Assembly: GCF_001663175.1 (NCBI RefSeq)
Contig: NZ_CP016033.1
Span: 496,001-560,000, forward strand
Reading direction: 5' to 3'
Length of the DNA stretch: 64,000 nucleotides
Source: Erythrobacter neustonensis
Lineage (GTDB): Bacteria; Pseudomonadota; Alphaproteobacteria; Sphingomonadales; Sphingomonadaceae
Part shown: positions 1 through 9,437 of the stretch, piece after piece
Layout of the letters: every line of letters begins with the position of its first letter
Numbering within the stretch: the stretch's first letter is position 1
Notes under the pieces: model-generated
The model's database searches: none
The model's input: the letters and a program-made list of their open reading frames with translations, nothing else
What the model was told of the DNA's origin: nothing
Position numbers and translations under genes: made by a program

Positions 1-820
1 GCTGCCGCAGGGCTCGCTCACGCTGCTCAAGCTTGCCGACCGGCTCAACCAGATGCCTCTGGGGATCGTCGGGATTGCGCTGGGCACGGCGATCCTACCG
101 ATGCTGAGCCGCCACATCCACACCGGCGACAATGCCGAGGCGCAGCGGTTGCAGGGCAATGCCTTCGAGATCGCCACGCTGCTGACCCTGCCCGCCGCTG
201 CCGCGCTCGCGGTATGCGCGCCCGCCTTCTGCACCGCGTTCTTCGTCGGCGGCAAGTTCACCCCTGCCGATGGCGCGCTGATGGCGAGCATCGTGGTGGC
301 GCTGGTCGCGGGGCTGCCCGCCTATGTGATCGTCAAGGTGCTGAACCCGGGCTTCTTCGCGCGCGAGGATACGCGCACGCCGGTGTGGACCGCTCTGGCT
401 TCGCTGATCTTCAATATCGCGCTCAATCTCTACGTGGTCGGTCGTTACGGGATCGTCGGTCTGGCCGGCGCGACGGCGGCTTCGGCCAGTCTCAATTGCG
501 TGCTGCTTTACATCATGCTGCACCGGCGCGGCTGGTTCCGGTTCACGGCCAAGCTGTTCAGCCGCGTAGCGCGCCAGCTGATCGCGACCGGGGCGATGAC
601 TGCAGTCTTGTGGTATCTGATGCCGTTGATGGCCGATCGCTATGCCGGCAACCTGTTCGAGAAGGTCTGGTCGCTTGCGGTGCTGGTCGGCGTCGGCGGG
701 GCGGTGTTCTTCGGCGTCGCCTTTGCCGTGGGCGCGCTCGACAAGGATCTGCTCGGCCAGCTGCGGCGCCGCAAACCGGTCCGCACCAAGGCTGATGACG
801 AAATTCTGGAGGTTGAATAA
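1..820 (+). CDS. murJ: Lipid II flippase MurJ, C-terminal part (5' end outside window)
   Basis: This is the last ~272 codons of an open frame that enters from the left edge, read in the frame whose first full codon is at base 2. MurJ is the inner-membrane flippase that moves lipid II to the periplasm for peptidoglycan synthesis. The visible start holds the family stretch [20 protein letters not shown], followed by several hydrophobic segments typical of the later helices of the MATE-like fold, and a short charged cytoplasmic tail ([13 protein letters not shown]). The ATG at 53 is internal, since conserved MurJ sequence continues upstream of it. trpS starts one base after the stop, so the two are probably cotranscribed. 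Confidence 0.93.
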   Translation, partial: LPQGSLTLLKLADRLNQMPLGIVGIALGTAILPMLSRHIHTGDNAEAQRLQGNAFEIATLLTLPAAAALAVCAPAFCTAFFVGGKFTPADGALMASIVVALVAGLPAYVIVKVLNPGFFAREDTRTPVWTALASLIFNIALNLYVVGRYGIVGLAGATAASASLNCVLLYIMLHRRGWFRFTAKLFSRVARQLIATGAMTAVLWYLMPLMADRYAGNLFEKVWSLAVLVGVGGAVFFGVAFAVGALDKDLLGQLRRRKPVRTKADDEILEVE

Positions 821-821
821 C

Positions 822-1838
822 ATGCGCGTGGTTTCCGGCATCCAGCCGACGGGCAATCTGCATCTGGGCAATTATCTGGGCGCGATCCGCAACTGGGTCG
901 CGATGCAGGATTCGCTGGAGGAAGGTTCCGAGGCGCTGTTCTTCCTCGCCGATCTCCACGCGATCTCGCAGCCGCACGATCCCGCCACGCTGTATCGGGG
1001 CACGCTCGAAATGGTGGCCGCGCTGGTCGCTTGCGGGATCGATCCCGATCGCTCGGTGCTGTTCAACCAGGCGCAGGTTCCGCAGCATGCCGAGCTTCAA
1101 TGGCTGCTCAACGGCACGGCCCGTATGGGTTGGCTGAACCGCATGACCCAGTGGAAGGACAAGGCTGGCAAGAACCGCGAAGGCCAGTCGGTCGCGCTGT
1201 TCACCTACCCCGTGCTTCAGGCAGCCGACGTGCTACTGTATCAGGCGACACACGTGCCCGTGGGCGAGGATCAGAAGCAGCACCTCGAACTGGCGCGCGA
1301 CATCGCGCAGAAGTTCAACAACGATTTCGCCTCCGAAGACGCGCCGGTTTTCACCCTGCCCGAACCGATCATCCCGGCAGAGGCGGCAAGGATCATGAGC
1401 TTGCGCGATGGCAGCGCCAAGATGTCGAAGTCCGATCCCAGCGACATGAGCCGGATCAACCTGTCCGACGATGCCGACACGATGGCGCAGAAGATCAAGA
1501 AGGCCAAGACCGACCCCGAGCCCTTGCCTTCGGAAGCCGCCGGCCTTGCCGAACGGCCCGAGGCGCGCAACCTCGTGGGCATCTTTGCCGCCTTGTCGGG
1601 AACAAGCGTGGATACCGTGCTGACCCAATATGGCGGGCAGGGCTTCGGCGTGTTCAAGCCTGCGCTGGCCGATCTGCTTGTCACCAAGCTGGGGCCGATC
1701 CGTGATCGCTTCGTCGCGCTGCAAAGCGACCGCGAGGCGCTCGACGCGATTCTGGCGCGCGGCGCGGCGAAAGCGCGGCTGCGCGGCGCGCCGACGCTCG
1801 ATGCGGCCTACACTGCGCTGGGGCTGGTGCGTCACTAG
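822..1838 (+). CDS. trpS: Tryptophanyl-tRNA synthetase
   Basis: Class I aminoacyl-tRNA synthetase that charges tRNA-Trp in the cytoplasm. The 338-residue product has the usual bacterial TrpS length. The N-terminus [20 protein letters not shown] carries the HIGH-like HLGN signature, and KMSKS sits at residues 200-204. An open frame extends upstream to 642, but the ATG at 822 is the start: it begins exactly at the conserved family N-terminus and has a GGAGG ribosome site at 808-812 overlapping the end of murJ. The one-base gap from murJ implies translational coupling. Confidence 0.97.
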   Translation: MRVVSGIQPTGNLHLGNYLGAIRNWVAMQDSLEEGSEALFFLADLHAISQPHDPATLYRGTLEMVAALVACGIDPDRSVLFNQAQVPQHAELQWLLNGTARMGWLNRMTQWKDKAGKNREGQSVALFTYPVLQAADVLLYQATHVPVGEDQKQHLELARDIAQKFNNDFASEDAPVFTLPEPIIPAEAARIMSLRDGSAKMSKSDPSDMSRINLSDDADTMAQKIKKAKTDPEPLPSEAAGLAERPEARNLVGIFAALSGTSVDTVLTQYGGQGFGVFKPALADLLVTKLGPIRDRFVALQSDREALDAILARGAAKARLRGAPTLDAAYTALGLVRH

Positions 1839-1976
1839 ACCTGTCCATACCCCTTGCGACGAAGCGCCCCCCAAAAAAGGTGGATATTCAATCAGGGTTC
1901 ATTCGGGCACTTATATACAGGCAAGCGTAATCGCCGTTGCTGTGAGTGCGATGGCCCCAACACAAAAGGTTGTGCC

Positions 1977-2660
1977 ATGTTGTCAACGATGCCTTCGCTC
2001 AAGACCATTGCCCGCGCCGCCCTGCCCGTTGCCCTTGCGCTCGGCCTGTCGGCCTGTGCCACCACGCCGTTCCGCGCGGATGTTTCGCGCTTTGCTGTGC
2101 CGCTCCCCGCACCGCAGGGTCAGACCTTCGCGGTCGTTGCCGAAGATCCGAAGCTTGCCGGCGGGCTTGAATTTGCCACCTATGCAAATGCGGTCGCGGC
2201 CGAATTGAATCAGCTCGGCTACGCGCGCGCTGCGTCGCCCGAAGTCGCCGACATGCTGGTGCGCTTCGATTACCGGGTCGACAATGGCCGTGAGCGCGTG
2301 CGCACCACGCCGGGCGCGATCGGGATCGGTGCCGGTCGCTGGGGCCCGTGGGGTCCTTGGGGCGGTTGGGGCAACGGCTTCGGCGGCTGGGGCTATGGCT
2401 TCAACGACCCGTTCTTCGGCGGACCCGACGTGCGCAGCTACACTGTGTTCACAAGCGGTGTCGACGTGAAGATCGATCGCCGCGCCGATGGCCAGCGTCT
2501 GTTCGAAGGCAAGGCCGAGGCGGTGTCGCGTTCGAACCGTCTGCCCAACCTCGTGCCCAATCTCGTCGACGCCTTGTTCACCGATTTCCCCGGCAATTCG
2601 GGCGAGACCGTGCGGATCACCATCCGCGAAGACGAAAAGACCGTGCGCCCGGCCAATTGA
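1977..2660 (+). CDS. DUF4136 domain lipoprotein
   Basis: Predicted outer-membrane or periplasmic lipoprotein of 227 residues. A hydrophobic signal ends in the lipobox LSAC (residues ~20-23), giving a lipidated Cys. The rest resembles DUF4136, a domain of unknown function common in proteobacterial lipoproteins. A Gly/Trp-rich run (residues ~120-145) lies in the middle. The ATG at 1977 is chosen because it directly precedes the basic-hydrophobic signal; upstream in-frame codons would add a non-secretory leader. A TATATAC-like -10 element lies at 1912-1918, and a strong bidirectional terminator follows. A second DUF4136 lipoprotein is encoded at 47669. Confidence 0.85.
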   Translation: MLSTMPSLKTIARAALPVALALGLSACATTPFRADVSRFAVPLPAPQGQTFAVVAEDPKLAGGLEFATYANAVAAELNQLGYARAASPEVADMLVRFDYRVDNGRERVRTTPGAIGIGAGRWGPWGPWGGWGNGFGGWGYGFNDPFFGGPDVRSYTVFTSGVDVKIDRRADGQRLFEGKAEAVSRSNRLPNLVPNLVDALFTDFPGNSGETVRITIREDEKTVRPAN

Positions 2661-2703
2661 TGGTGTAGGCCAGAACGCAACAAACCCTTGGACGGGACGA
2701 AAA

Positions 2704-2734
2704 GGCGGCACAGGGGATCGTGCCGCCTTTTTTG
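2704..2734 (+). terminator. Rho-independent terminator, likely bidirectional
   Basis: A perfect 8-bp stem, GGCGGCAC (2704-2711) with GTGCCGCC (2720-2727), has an 8-base loop and is followed by TTTTTT. On the opposite strand it is followed by TTTT. It separates the DUF4136 gene from the convergent hydrolase gene. Confidence 0.9.
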
Positions 2735-2759
2735 TTGCCCGCGGCCCGCTGGTTTGATC

Positions 2760-3479
2760 TTACCAGCCGCGTGCACGCTCCGGATCGAGACTTTCGAAAT
2801 TCCACGGCATCGGGACAAAGTCGCGCCGCGAAAGGTTGCGCCGCAGCGATCCGCCATCCTCGTCCGGGCGGGTGCGGCTGTGGTGCTCGCGGATCAGCTG
2901 GCCCAGTAGCAGCAGGCCGAAATCCCAGTCACCGATCCGGCTGTCGGCATTGATGTGCCCGATTGACCCGGCATAGGCGAAGGTCGCGCCCCAATCCTGC
3001 GCCATGCCCCGCGCGGCGCGCAGGCTGGCATAGGGATCGTTTTCGCTGGCGGCGAGAAACGCGGGGAACGGCAGCGGCTGCCGGGGGATCGGTGCAAACC
3101 GCGCGATTCGTTCATCGACGCGCTCCCGCTCGGCATCGGGCGGCGCGACCAGCAGCGCGCCGACGACAGGATTGCCTTGGGCCGGTTGCTCGAACTGTGC
3201 CCACCAGGCCACCGCAAGGCACCCCAGTGAATGCGCAACGAGAATGACGGGCCGGCCGGCACGGTGGACCGCCAGATTGATCTTGTTGACCCACGTATTG
3301 CGGTGCGGATCGTCCCACATTCCCAGATCGACCCGTTCGCAATCGGGAAGTTTCGCCTCCCAATGGGTTTGCCAGTGGCGCGGGCCGCTGTTGTCGAGAC
3401 CGGGGACGAGCAGGATCAGCGGATCGGCGGTCAGCTGCCGGGTATCGAGTTCGAGGCTGTGTGTGTGGGTCTGGGCCAT
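2760..3479 (-). CDS. RBBP9/YdeN-type alpha/beta hydrolase
   Basis: Predicted cytoplasmic serine hydrolase of 239 residues, similar to the RBBP9/YdeN family (DUF1234-like), whose natural substrates are mostly unknown. The N-terminal half shows LILLVPGLDNSGPRHWQ, a family hallmark, then the nucleophile elbow AHSLG (Ala replaces the more usual Gly before His). A later ENDPYAS and GHIN supply candidate Asp and His. A longer frame runs to 3779, but the ATG at 3479 is preceded by AAGGAG at good spacing and matches the family N-terminus. It stands alone between two converging or unrelated units. Confidence 0.85.
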   Translation of the reverse strand: MAQTHTHSLELDTRQLTADPLILLVPGLDNSGPRHWQTHWEAKLPDCERVDLGMWDDPHRNTWVNKINLAVHRAGRPVILVAHSLGCLAVAWWAQFEQPAQGNPVVGALLVAPPDAERERVDERIARFAPIPRQPLPFPAFLAASENDPYASLRAARGMAQDWGATFAYAGSIGHINADSRIGDWDFGLLLLGQLIREHHSRTRPDEDGGSLRRNLSRRDFVPMPWNFESLDPERARGW

Positions 3480-3636
3480 TGCGGCGCTCCTTGAAGCGAG
3501 GGAATGACCGTCCATTGGTATGGTCCGATAACGCCAATAATAACTCAACCCTAATGGTTGACAATAGGGCAGCAGCCAGCGGCTCGGCGTTTTGCGATGA
3601 ATTGAAACAGACGAGCGCCAACCGGCGCACGCGCGG

Positions 3637-4089
3637 TCAGAGCCTTGCATGCCCGCCGGTCGATCCGAACCCGCCTGTGCCGCGCGCGGTATCGTCAAGC
3701 TGTGCAACCTCGTCCCATGCTGCCTGCACGACCGGCGCGAGCACCAGCTGGGCAATCCGGTCGCCGCGGGCGATGGCAAAGGGCTCGGCGCCGAGATTGA
3801 TCAGAATGACCTTTAGCTCGCCGCGATAGTCGCTGTCGATCGTGCCGGGGGTATTGGGAACGGTGATGCCGTGTTTGAGCGCCAGCCCCGATCGCGGGCG
3901 CACCTGGATCTCGAAGCCATGCGGGATCGCCATCGCAAGCCCCGTTGCCACCGCATGGCGCGCGCCGGGGGGAAGCGTGACATCCTCGGCGCTGACCACA
4001 TCCATCCCTGCCGCGCCGTCGGTGGCATAGGCGGGCAGCGGCAGACCGTTGCCGTGGGGCAGACGCATGATTGCGACGCGGGCAGTCAT
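3637..4089 (-). CDS. dut: Deoxyuridine 5'-triphosphate nucleotidohydrolase
   Basis: Trimeric dUTPase, which hydrolyses dUTP to dUMP and pyrophosphate, keeping uracil out of DNA and feeding thymidylate synthesis. The 150-residue protein has all five family motifs: AGMDV (27-31), [10 protein letters not shown] (65-74), GTIDSDYRG with catalytic Asp85, [10 protein letters not shown] (108-117) and the C-terminal P-loop-like [10 protein letters not shown] (136-145). Its ATG overlaps the coaBC stop as ATGA, so it is translationally coupled behind coaBC, a pairing common in bacteria. Confidence 0.97.
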   Translation of the reverse strand: MTARVAIMRLPHGNGLPLPAYATDGAAGMDVVSAEDVTLPPGARHAVATGLAMAIPHGFEIQVRPRSGLALKHGITVPNTPGTIDSDYRGELKVILINLGAEPFAIARGDRIAQLVLAPVVQAAWDEVAQLDDTARGTGGFGSTGGHARL

Positions 4090-5759
4090 TCCGCCGCCTC
4101 CGCGCGCAGCGCGGCCGCCATCCGCTCGACCAAGGCCATCGCGACCGCCGATTTGGGCATTTCGTCGAGCGTTTCGACCCCCGCGCCGGTGATGATCGTC
4201 ACGCGGTTCAGATCACCGCCCATCACGTCGCCGCTCACGTCATTGGCGACGATCCAGTCCGCGCCCTTGCGCTTGCGCTTGGCCTTGGCGAATTCGAGCA
4301 CATTGCCGGTTTCGGCAGCAAAGCCGATCACCAGTTCGGGACGGCGCGGTGCGGCCGAGACATTGGTGAGGATATCGGGGTTTTCGGTGAGCATCAGCGC
4401 CGGCGGCGCATCGCCGCGCTTCTTGATCTTGTCGGGGCGGTATTCCTTGGGCCGCCAGTCGGCCACCGCGGCAACCATCACCGCGACATCGGCGGGCAGC
4501 GCGCGCTTGACCGCATCGGCCATCTGCAACGCGCTTTCGACATCGATCCGCGATACGCCCGCGGGCGTCTTCAGCGCCACCGGCCCCGCGACCAGCGTCA
4601 CCCGCGCACCCAGCGCAGCCGCGGCGGCAGCGATGGCAAAGCCCTGCTTCCCGCTCGACCGGTTGGCGATATAGCGCACCGGATCGATCGCTTCCCATGT
4701 CGGGCCGGCGGTCACCAGCACATGCCGGCCATGCAGCGGTCGATGACCCGGCGCGATGCCGAGGTCGCTACCTTCGGCAACCGCGCCCAGTTCCGCTTCG
4801 ATTGCGTCGGGGACCTCGGGCACCGGCGGGAGCGGCGCGGCCTTGCGCGGGTCGATCAGATGGTTGAGCGCGCCCGTATCCATCGGCGGCGCAGCGCCCG
4901 CCTTGCCCTTCTTCGCAAGCAGCGGCCCGCCGAAATCGGGCTTGAATTCGGTGACGGGTTCCTCGGGCGGCAGATCCTCGAACGAAGGCTCGGGCAGTTC
5001 TTCGAACTCGGCGTCGATTTCGTCGTGCGTGCGTTTGGCGGTCGAACGCGGGATCAACCGCGACAGCATCCCGCCAAGAATGCCTTCGGGGAACGCAGCG
5101 GCGCTGCTGTCCTCGTCCTCGGGCTCGATCGCTTCGACCGCAATCTGCGGCGCCGCTGCGGGCGCGGCGGGCGCATCGACGACGATCCCGAAATGCGCGG
5201 CGATCTCGCGCCAGATCGCCTCGGGCTCGGGCAGGCGGCCATAACCGAACTCCCCGCAAGCCATCATCCCCTTGTCGGGGTGGAGCACGGTGACGCCCGC
5301 GGCCTTGAGCAGTTCGATGTTGCGCTGCGTTGCGGCGTGTTCCCACATCCGCACGTTCATCGCGGGCACCGCCATCACCGGCTTGTCGGTGGCGAGGATC
5401 AAGGTGGTGGCCAGATCATCGGCGATCCCGGTCGCCATCTTTGCGAGCAGGTCGGCGGTGGCCGGACAGACCACCACCAGATCGGCCTCGCGGCTTAGCT
5501 GGATATGCCCCATCTCGGCCTCGTTCCTGAGATCGAAGAGGTTGGTGTAGACCTGGTTCTCGCTCAGCGCGGCGAGCGACATCGGGGTGACGAACTGCTG
5601 CGCGCCCTTGGTCAGCACGCAGGTGACGCTGCCGCCGCCCTTGCGGATCAGGCGCACCAGTTCGCAGGCCTTGTAGGCCGCGATCCCGCCGCCCACGACC
5701 AGCAGGATGCGCGGGGCATGCCCTGCCGGCGCCGCATGTGCCACTGCCACGTCGTTCAT
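4086..5759 (-). CDS. coaBC: Bifunctional phosphopantothenoylcysteine decarboxylase / phosphopantothenate-cysteine ligase, with a long central insertion
   Basis: Catalyses two steps of coenzyme A synthesis: ligation of cysteine to 4'-phosphopantothenate (CoaB) and decarboxylation (CoaC, an FMN enzyme). The CoaC domain spans residues ~17-191, with His85, PAMN (132-135) and ACGE around Cys168. The CoaB domain starts near 341, with [10 protein letters not shown], the NRSSGKQG loop and a later DKIKKRG lysine motif. Between them lies a ~150-residue acidic, Pro/Ala-rich stretch (192-340), whereas typical CoaBC has a linker of a few tens of residues at most. This makes the protein 557 residues instead of ~400. 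The ATG at 5759 (MNDVAVAH) is chosen over upstream codons because the domain begins soon after it. Confidence 0.93.
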   Translation of the reverse strand: MNDVAVAHAAPAGHAPRILLVVGGGIAAYKACELVRLIRKGGGSVTCVLTKGAQQFVTPMSLAALSENQVYTNLFDLRNEAEMGHIQLSREADLVVVCPATADLLAKMATGIADDLATTLILATDKPVMAVPAMNVRMWEHAATQRNIELLKAAGVTVLHPDKGMMACGEFGYGRLPEPEAIWREIAAHFGIVVDAPAAPAAAPQIAVEAIEPEDEDSSAAAFPEGILGGMLSRLIPRSTAKRTHDEIDAEFEELPEPSFEDLPPEEPVTEFKPDFGGPLLAKKGKAGAAPPMDTGALNHLIDPRKAAPLPPVPEVPDAIEAELGAVAEGSDLGIAPGHRPLHGRHVLVTAGPTWEAIDPVRYIANRSSGKQGFAIAAAAAALGARVTLVAGPVALKTPAGVSRIDVESALQMADAVKRALPADVAVMVAAVADWRPKEYRPDKIKKRGDAPPALMLTENPDILTNVSAAPRRPELVIGFAAETGNVLEFAKAKRKRKGADWIVANDVSGDVMGGDLNRVTIITGAGVETLDEMPKSAVAMALVERMAAALRAEAAE

Positions 5760-5835
5760 CTCGCTTCGTCTGCCTCTTGCGCCTTTGCCCCGGTAACACG
5801 GACATAGTCCAAGGATCACCCATCGCAAAGCTTGG

Positions 5836-6966
5836 TTAAGTTTGCCTTGCAACCGCGCGCCACAAATCGCGCAAGGCTTGCGGCGCAAAGGCTAGGCCGA
5901 GCATGTAGGCAGGCTGTGCAAGTTCGGCCCAGTAGTAATTCGCAGGCCGCGCAAACAGGGCCATCATCGTCGCGATCCCGCCAAACCAGAGCGTCGCGAA
6001 CAGCCCCAGTCGCCCGCCGCGGCCAAGCCAGCCGATTAGCGGCAGAACCGCCAGCGGTGCGGCAAGCCACGCTGGCAGGAACCGCAGCCCGGTCAGCTCG
6101 CCCAGCGCAGCGATCGGCAACCGGTATCCTGCAAGCCCCGCCCAGCCTTGCGAAACCAGATCGCCGGGCAGGCGCGCAGCGTCCACGGCGCCTGCGTGCG
6201 CTGCCACGCCGCCGGCGAAGACTACGAGAATCCCCGCCACGCCAGCCACTTCGCGCCAGCGCTTCGCCGCCAGCGCAAAACCGAGCCACAGCACCACGAA
6301 AGGCGCCGCCAACTCGCGCACGGCCAGCGCCGCACCCGCAGCGAGCAGCGCTGGCCACCAGCAGCCCGGACGATAGGCCAAGAGCGCCAGCGTCAGCAGC
6401 AATCCGGCAATGAAATCGTGGTCATACCCCGCGACGGGTGACAACGCCGCCCCGCCGCCTGCGGCAAGCATGGCGCTGGCGAGGATCCGAACCGGAACAT
6501 CCCCCACCGGCGCTGCCCGCCAGTTGAGCGCGATTATCGCAGTGGACGTTATGAGCATCGCCAAGGCCTGCACGCCCTTGAGACCGACAGTCTGCTGGAC
6601 CAGCGCCAGCGTCGGCAGGCGCACAGTGACGAAGGGCCGGGTCGGATAGCCGCTGGCGCGGTGCTCGCCCAAGGCTGCGGCGTAGTAGCCCTCGCCTCCC
6701 GCCATCCGCGCGGCGATGCGGGCATAGAGCGCCATGTCACCTTTGTTGCGCGCAGGGCCTGTGCTTGCATTTGAAGCGTTTTGCACCGGTGCGGACTTTG
6801 CGGCCGGCGCGCTGTGCGCAGGCGGCGGAATGCTCGTTGCGCTCCACGCCAGCGCCGCCGCCAACAGCGCCAGCACGAGCGCCGCACCCCATTGGGGCAG
6901 ATGGCGCAATGGGCGGCCCAGCGCGTCCCACCGCTCAAGGAGCGAGGCGCCCGGACGCGCAATCAT
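5836..6966 (-). CDS. Polytopic membrane protein of unknown function
   Basis: A 376-residue inner-membrane protein with a short basic N-terminus, a first hydrophobic helix (~25-45), a ~70-residue polar loop rich in Ala/Pro/Ser, and then about eight to nine hydrophobic segments. The layout (one helix, a large outer loop, then many helices) recalls polyprenyl-phosphate glycosyltransferases of the GT-C type, but I see no decisive motif, so no function is assigned. Its ATG overlaps the ubiB stop as ATGA, placing it third in the ubiE-ubiB operon. I prefer this start to the one 30 bases upstream. Confidence 0.75.
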   Translation of the reverse strand: MIARPGASLLERWDALGRPLRHLPQWGAALVLALLAAALAWSATSIPPPAHSAPAAKSAPVQNASNASTGPARNKGDMALYARIAARMAGGEGYYAAALGEHRASGYPTRPFVTVRLPTLALVQQTVGLKGVQALAMLITSTAIIALNWRAAPVGDVPVRILASAMLAAGGGAALSPVAGYDHDFIAGLLLTLALLAYRPGCWWPALLAAGAALAVRELAAPFVVLWLGFALAAKRWREVAGVAGILVVFAGGVAAHAGAVDAARLPGDLVSQGWAGLAGYRLPIAALGELTGLRFLPAWLAAPLAVLPLIGWLGRGGRLGLFATLWFGGIATMMALFARPANYYWAELAQPAYMLGLAFAPQALRDLWRAVARQT

Positions 6967-8519
6967 CCGATAAAGCCGAGCGCGATCGCCCCCCATGCCG
7001 CACCCGCGCCTGCGAGCGCGGTCATCGCATAGCCGAGCCAGCCGCGGCCCTCGCGCTTGTCGGTGACGAGCACGATATCGGGCAGCGGCTGCGGTTCGGG
7101 CGCACCGCCCTTGGGGGGATATTTCTCCTCAAGCCGCCGGATCAGACCGGGCAGCCGCAGCAGCGTTTCGGTATCGTCCTTGATCCGCTGGGCAAGCGCC
7201 GCCTCGGGGCCCAATTCGTCGCGGATCCATTCGCGCACATAGGGCGCGGCGGTGTCCCACATGTTGATGTCGGGATTGAGCTGCGTGGCGATGCCTTCGA
7301 CCATCACCATCGTCTTTTGCAGCAGCAGCAGGTGCGGTTGGGTCTGCATGTCGAAATCGCGGGTGATCGCGAACAATCCATCGAGCATCTGCCCGACGCT
7401 GAGTTCCTTGACCGGCTTGCCACGCATCGGCTCGCCCACGGCACGCAGCGCCGTCGCGAATTCGCCGACCGAGTGGTAGGAGGGCACATATTGCGCCTCG
7501 AAATGGATTTCGGCGACGCGCTGGTAATTGCCCGTCGTCAGCCCGTAGAGGATTTCCGCCAGCCATTGCCGCGCACGGCGGTCGATCCGGCCCATGATGC
7601 CGAAATCGATCGCGACGATGGTGCCGTCGTCTTCAACGAACAGGTTGCCCTGGTGCATGTCGGCATGGAAGAAGCCCGTGCTGATCGCTTGGGTGAGAAA
7701 GCTGATCACGAGGCGTTCGGAAATTTCGGCAAGATCGTGCCCGCGCGCGCGCAATTCGTCGACGCGGCTGATCTTGATTCCGTCGATCCACTCGACCGTC
7801 ATCACCCGGCCATTGGTGCGATCCCAGTCGACCTTGGGGATGCGGTAGCCCGGGACGCCTGCCATCTGTTCGGCGAGTTCGGAGGCCGAAGCCGCCTCGC
7901 GGCGCAGATCGAGCTCGGAATTGGTCCAGCGCTTGAAATTGGCGATGGTCAGTCGCGGGCGCAGACGGCTGGCTTCACCGCCCATCGCCTCGACATGGGC
8001 GGCGGCCCATTCATAGGTGACGATATCGCGCGCGAATTTCTCGCGGATGCCGGGGCGCAGCACCTTGATCGCGACTTTGCGGCCATCGGTGGTCGTGCCC
8101 TTGTGAACCTGCGCGATGCTCGCCGCGCCGACCGGAACGGGATCGATCTCGCTGAACAGGCGCTCGATCGGCTGATTGAAGCTCGATTCGATCGCGGCCT
8201 TGATCTGCGCGAAGGGGACAGGCGGCAGACTGTCCTGCAGACTGAGGAGATTGTTCGCCGCCTCGTCGCCCACCAGATCGGGCCGGGTGGCGAGGCTTTG
8301 CCCCAGCTTGATCGCGGCCGGGCCGATCGCGCGGAACGCACCGGCATAGTCGCGCGGGCCGTTTTTGCCCGTCAGCGTCGCAAGCCGCGCAAGCCGAACC
8401 AGCTGGCGCACCGCGGCAGGTGCGTTGGGATCGTTTTCGATCCCGACCAGCGCACGCCGGCGCGCCAGCGTGATGCCCCAGCGGGCAAGGCGGCTGAAAT
8501 GGACGATCGGTGCGGTCAC
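6963..8519 (-). CDS. ubiB: UbiB/ABC1-family ATPase for ubiquinone biosynthesis
   Basis: Atypical protein-kinase-like ATPase required for ubiquinone synthesis, peripheral or anchored at the inner membrane. The ~518-residue protein shows the family signature KLGQSLATRPDL (KxGQ), the Ala-rich nucleotide loop GAASIAQVHKG, the lysine of VAIKVLRPG, and a DFG motif in IDFGIMGR. One or two C-terminal hydrophobic helices precede the stop, as usual for UbiB. The GTG at 8519 is the likely start, four bases after the ubiE stop; an upstream ATG at 8591 would overlap ubiE heavily. It lies in an operon with ubiE. Confidence 0.93.
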   Translation of the reverse strand: MTAPIVHFSRLARWGITLARRRALVGIENDPNAPAAVRQLVRLARLATLTGKNGPRDYAGAFRAIGPAAIKLGQSLATRPDLVGDEAANNLLSLQDSLPPVPFAQIKAAIESSFNQPIERLFSEIDPVPVGAASIAQVHKGTTTDGRKVAIKVLRPGIREKFARDIVTYEWAAAHVEAMGGEASRLRPRLTIANFKRWTNSELDLRREAASASELAEQMAGVPGYRIPKVDWDRTNGRVMTVEWIDGIKISRVDELRARGHDLAEISERLVISFLTQAISTGFFHADMHQGNLFVEDDGTIVAIDFGIMGRIDRRARQWLAEILYGLTTGNYQRVAEIHFEAQYVPSYHSVGEFATALRAVGEPMRGKPVKELSVGQMLDGLFAITRDFDMQTQPHLLLLQKTMVMVEGIATQLNPDINMWDTAAPYVREWIRDELGPEAALAQRIKDDTETLLRLPGLIRRLEEKYPPKGGAPEPQPLPDIVLVTDKREGRGWLGYAMTALAGAGAAWGAIALGFIG

Positions 8520-8523
8520 AGGG

Positions 8524-9279
8524 TCAGATCTTCCACCCCGAATGGATCGCCACCAGCCCGCCCATGATCGGTTCGACCCGGGTGTTCGCAAAGCCTGCCT
8601 GCCGGATCATCTGCTCGAAGGCCGGCATCGGCGGAAACTTGCGGATCGATTCGGCAAGATAGCGATACGAATCGGCATCGCCCGCAATCGCCTGCCCCAT
8701 TCGCGGCAGAAGGTGTTCGGAATAGATGTCGTAAGCTTGGCGCAGACCCGCCCATTCGACGGTCGAGAATTCGAGGCAGAAGAACCGCCCGCCCGGACGC
8801 AGCACCCGCAGCGCCTCTTTCAGCGCGCGGTCGATATGGGTGACGTTCCGGATCCCGAAGGCGATCGTATAGGCATCGAAGGTGCCGGAAGCGAAGCTGA
8901 CGCTTTCGGCGTTCTGGCAGGTGAAGACGAGGCTGCCATCCTCCTCGTCGAACCCGCGTTCAAGCGCGCGTTCGGCGCCCACGTCGAGCATGTCCTGATT
9001 GATATCGGCGACGGTGATGTGCGCGCCGCGCTCCGCCATGCGGAAGGCGATATCGCCGGTGCCGCCCGCCATGTCGAGAATCTGTTCGCCGGCCTGCGGT
9101 TTGACACGCTTGACGAAGCGGTCCTTCCACAAGCGGTGAAGCCCGCCCGACATCGCATCGTTCATGATGTCGTATTTGCGCGCGACGCTGGAGAAGACCT
9201 CGCCGACCTTGCGGGTTTTTTCCTCGGGCGTGACCTGGGTGTAGCCGAAGGAGACGGTGTCATCGATGTTGTCGCTCAT
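8524..9279 (-). CDS. ubiE: Bifunctional demethylmenaquinone/2-polyprenyl-6-methoxy-1,4-benzoquinol methyltransferase
   Basis: SAM-dependent C-methyltransferase of the quinone pathway. The 251-residue product has the UbiE N-terminal block (GEVFSSVARKYDIMNDAMS), SAM motif I DMAGGTGDIAF, and the family-specific FGIRNVTHIDRAL. It is the first gene of a minus-strand operon with ubiB and a membrane protein, so quinone-ring methylation and the UbiB ATPase are coexpressed. The promoter should lie in 9280-9437, shared with divergent mutM. Confidence 0.96.
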   Translation of the reverse strand: MSDNIDDTVSFGYTQVTPEEKTRKVGEVFSSVARKYDIMNDAMSGGLHRLWKDRFVKRVKPQAGEQILDMAGGTGDIAFRMAERGAHITVADINQDMLDVGAERALERGFDEEDGSLVFTCQNAESVSFASGTFDAYTIAFGIRNVTHIDRALKEALRVLRPGGRFFCLEFSTVEWAGLRQAYDIYSEHLLPRMGQAIAGDADSYRYLAESIRKFPPMPAFEQMIRQAGFANTRVEPIMGGLVAIHSGWKI

Positions 9280-9437
9280 GCGCCGTTCCCTAGAGCGAAT
9301 TGCCCGCTAGGCAAAGGGTGATAGAGGCACCATCTGTTGCGCTGGCTGCCATGCCCGTCAGCGCAAGCTTTCAGGCCGGCCACCGATCGGGCGCATGGCG
9401 GCGCCGCGCAGCACAATCACAGACGAGCCCCACAGCT

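Noticed and set aside
4071..5498. A 475-codon plus-strand frame over coaBC
   Set aside because: It is Arg/His/Gly-rich antisense sequence with no recognisable fold; coaBC on the other strand is certain.
6765..8567. A 600-codon plus-strand frame over ubiB and the membrane protein gene
   Set aside because: It is the antisense shadow of ubiB, which has all family motifs.
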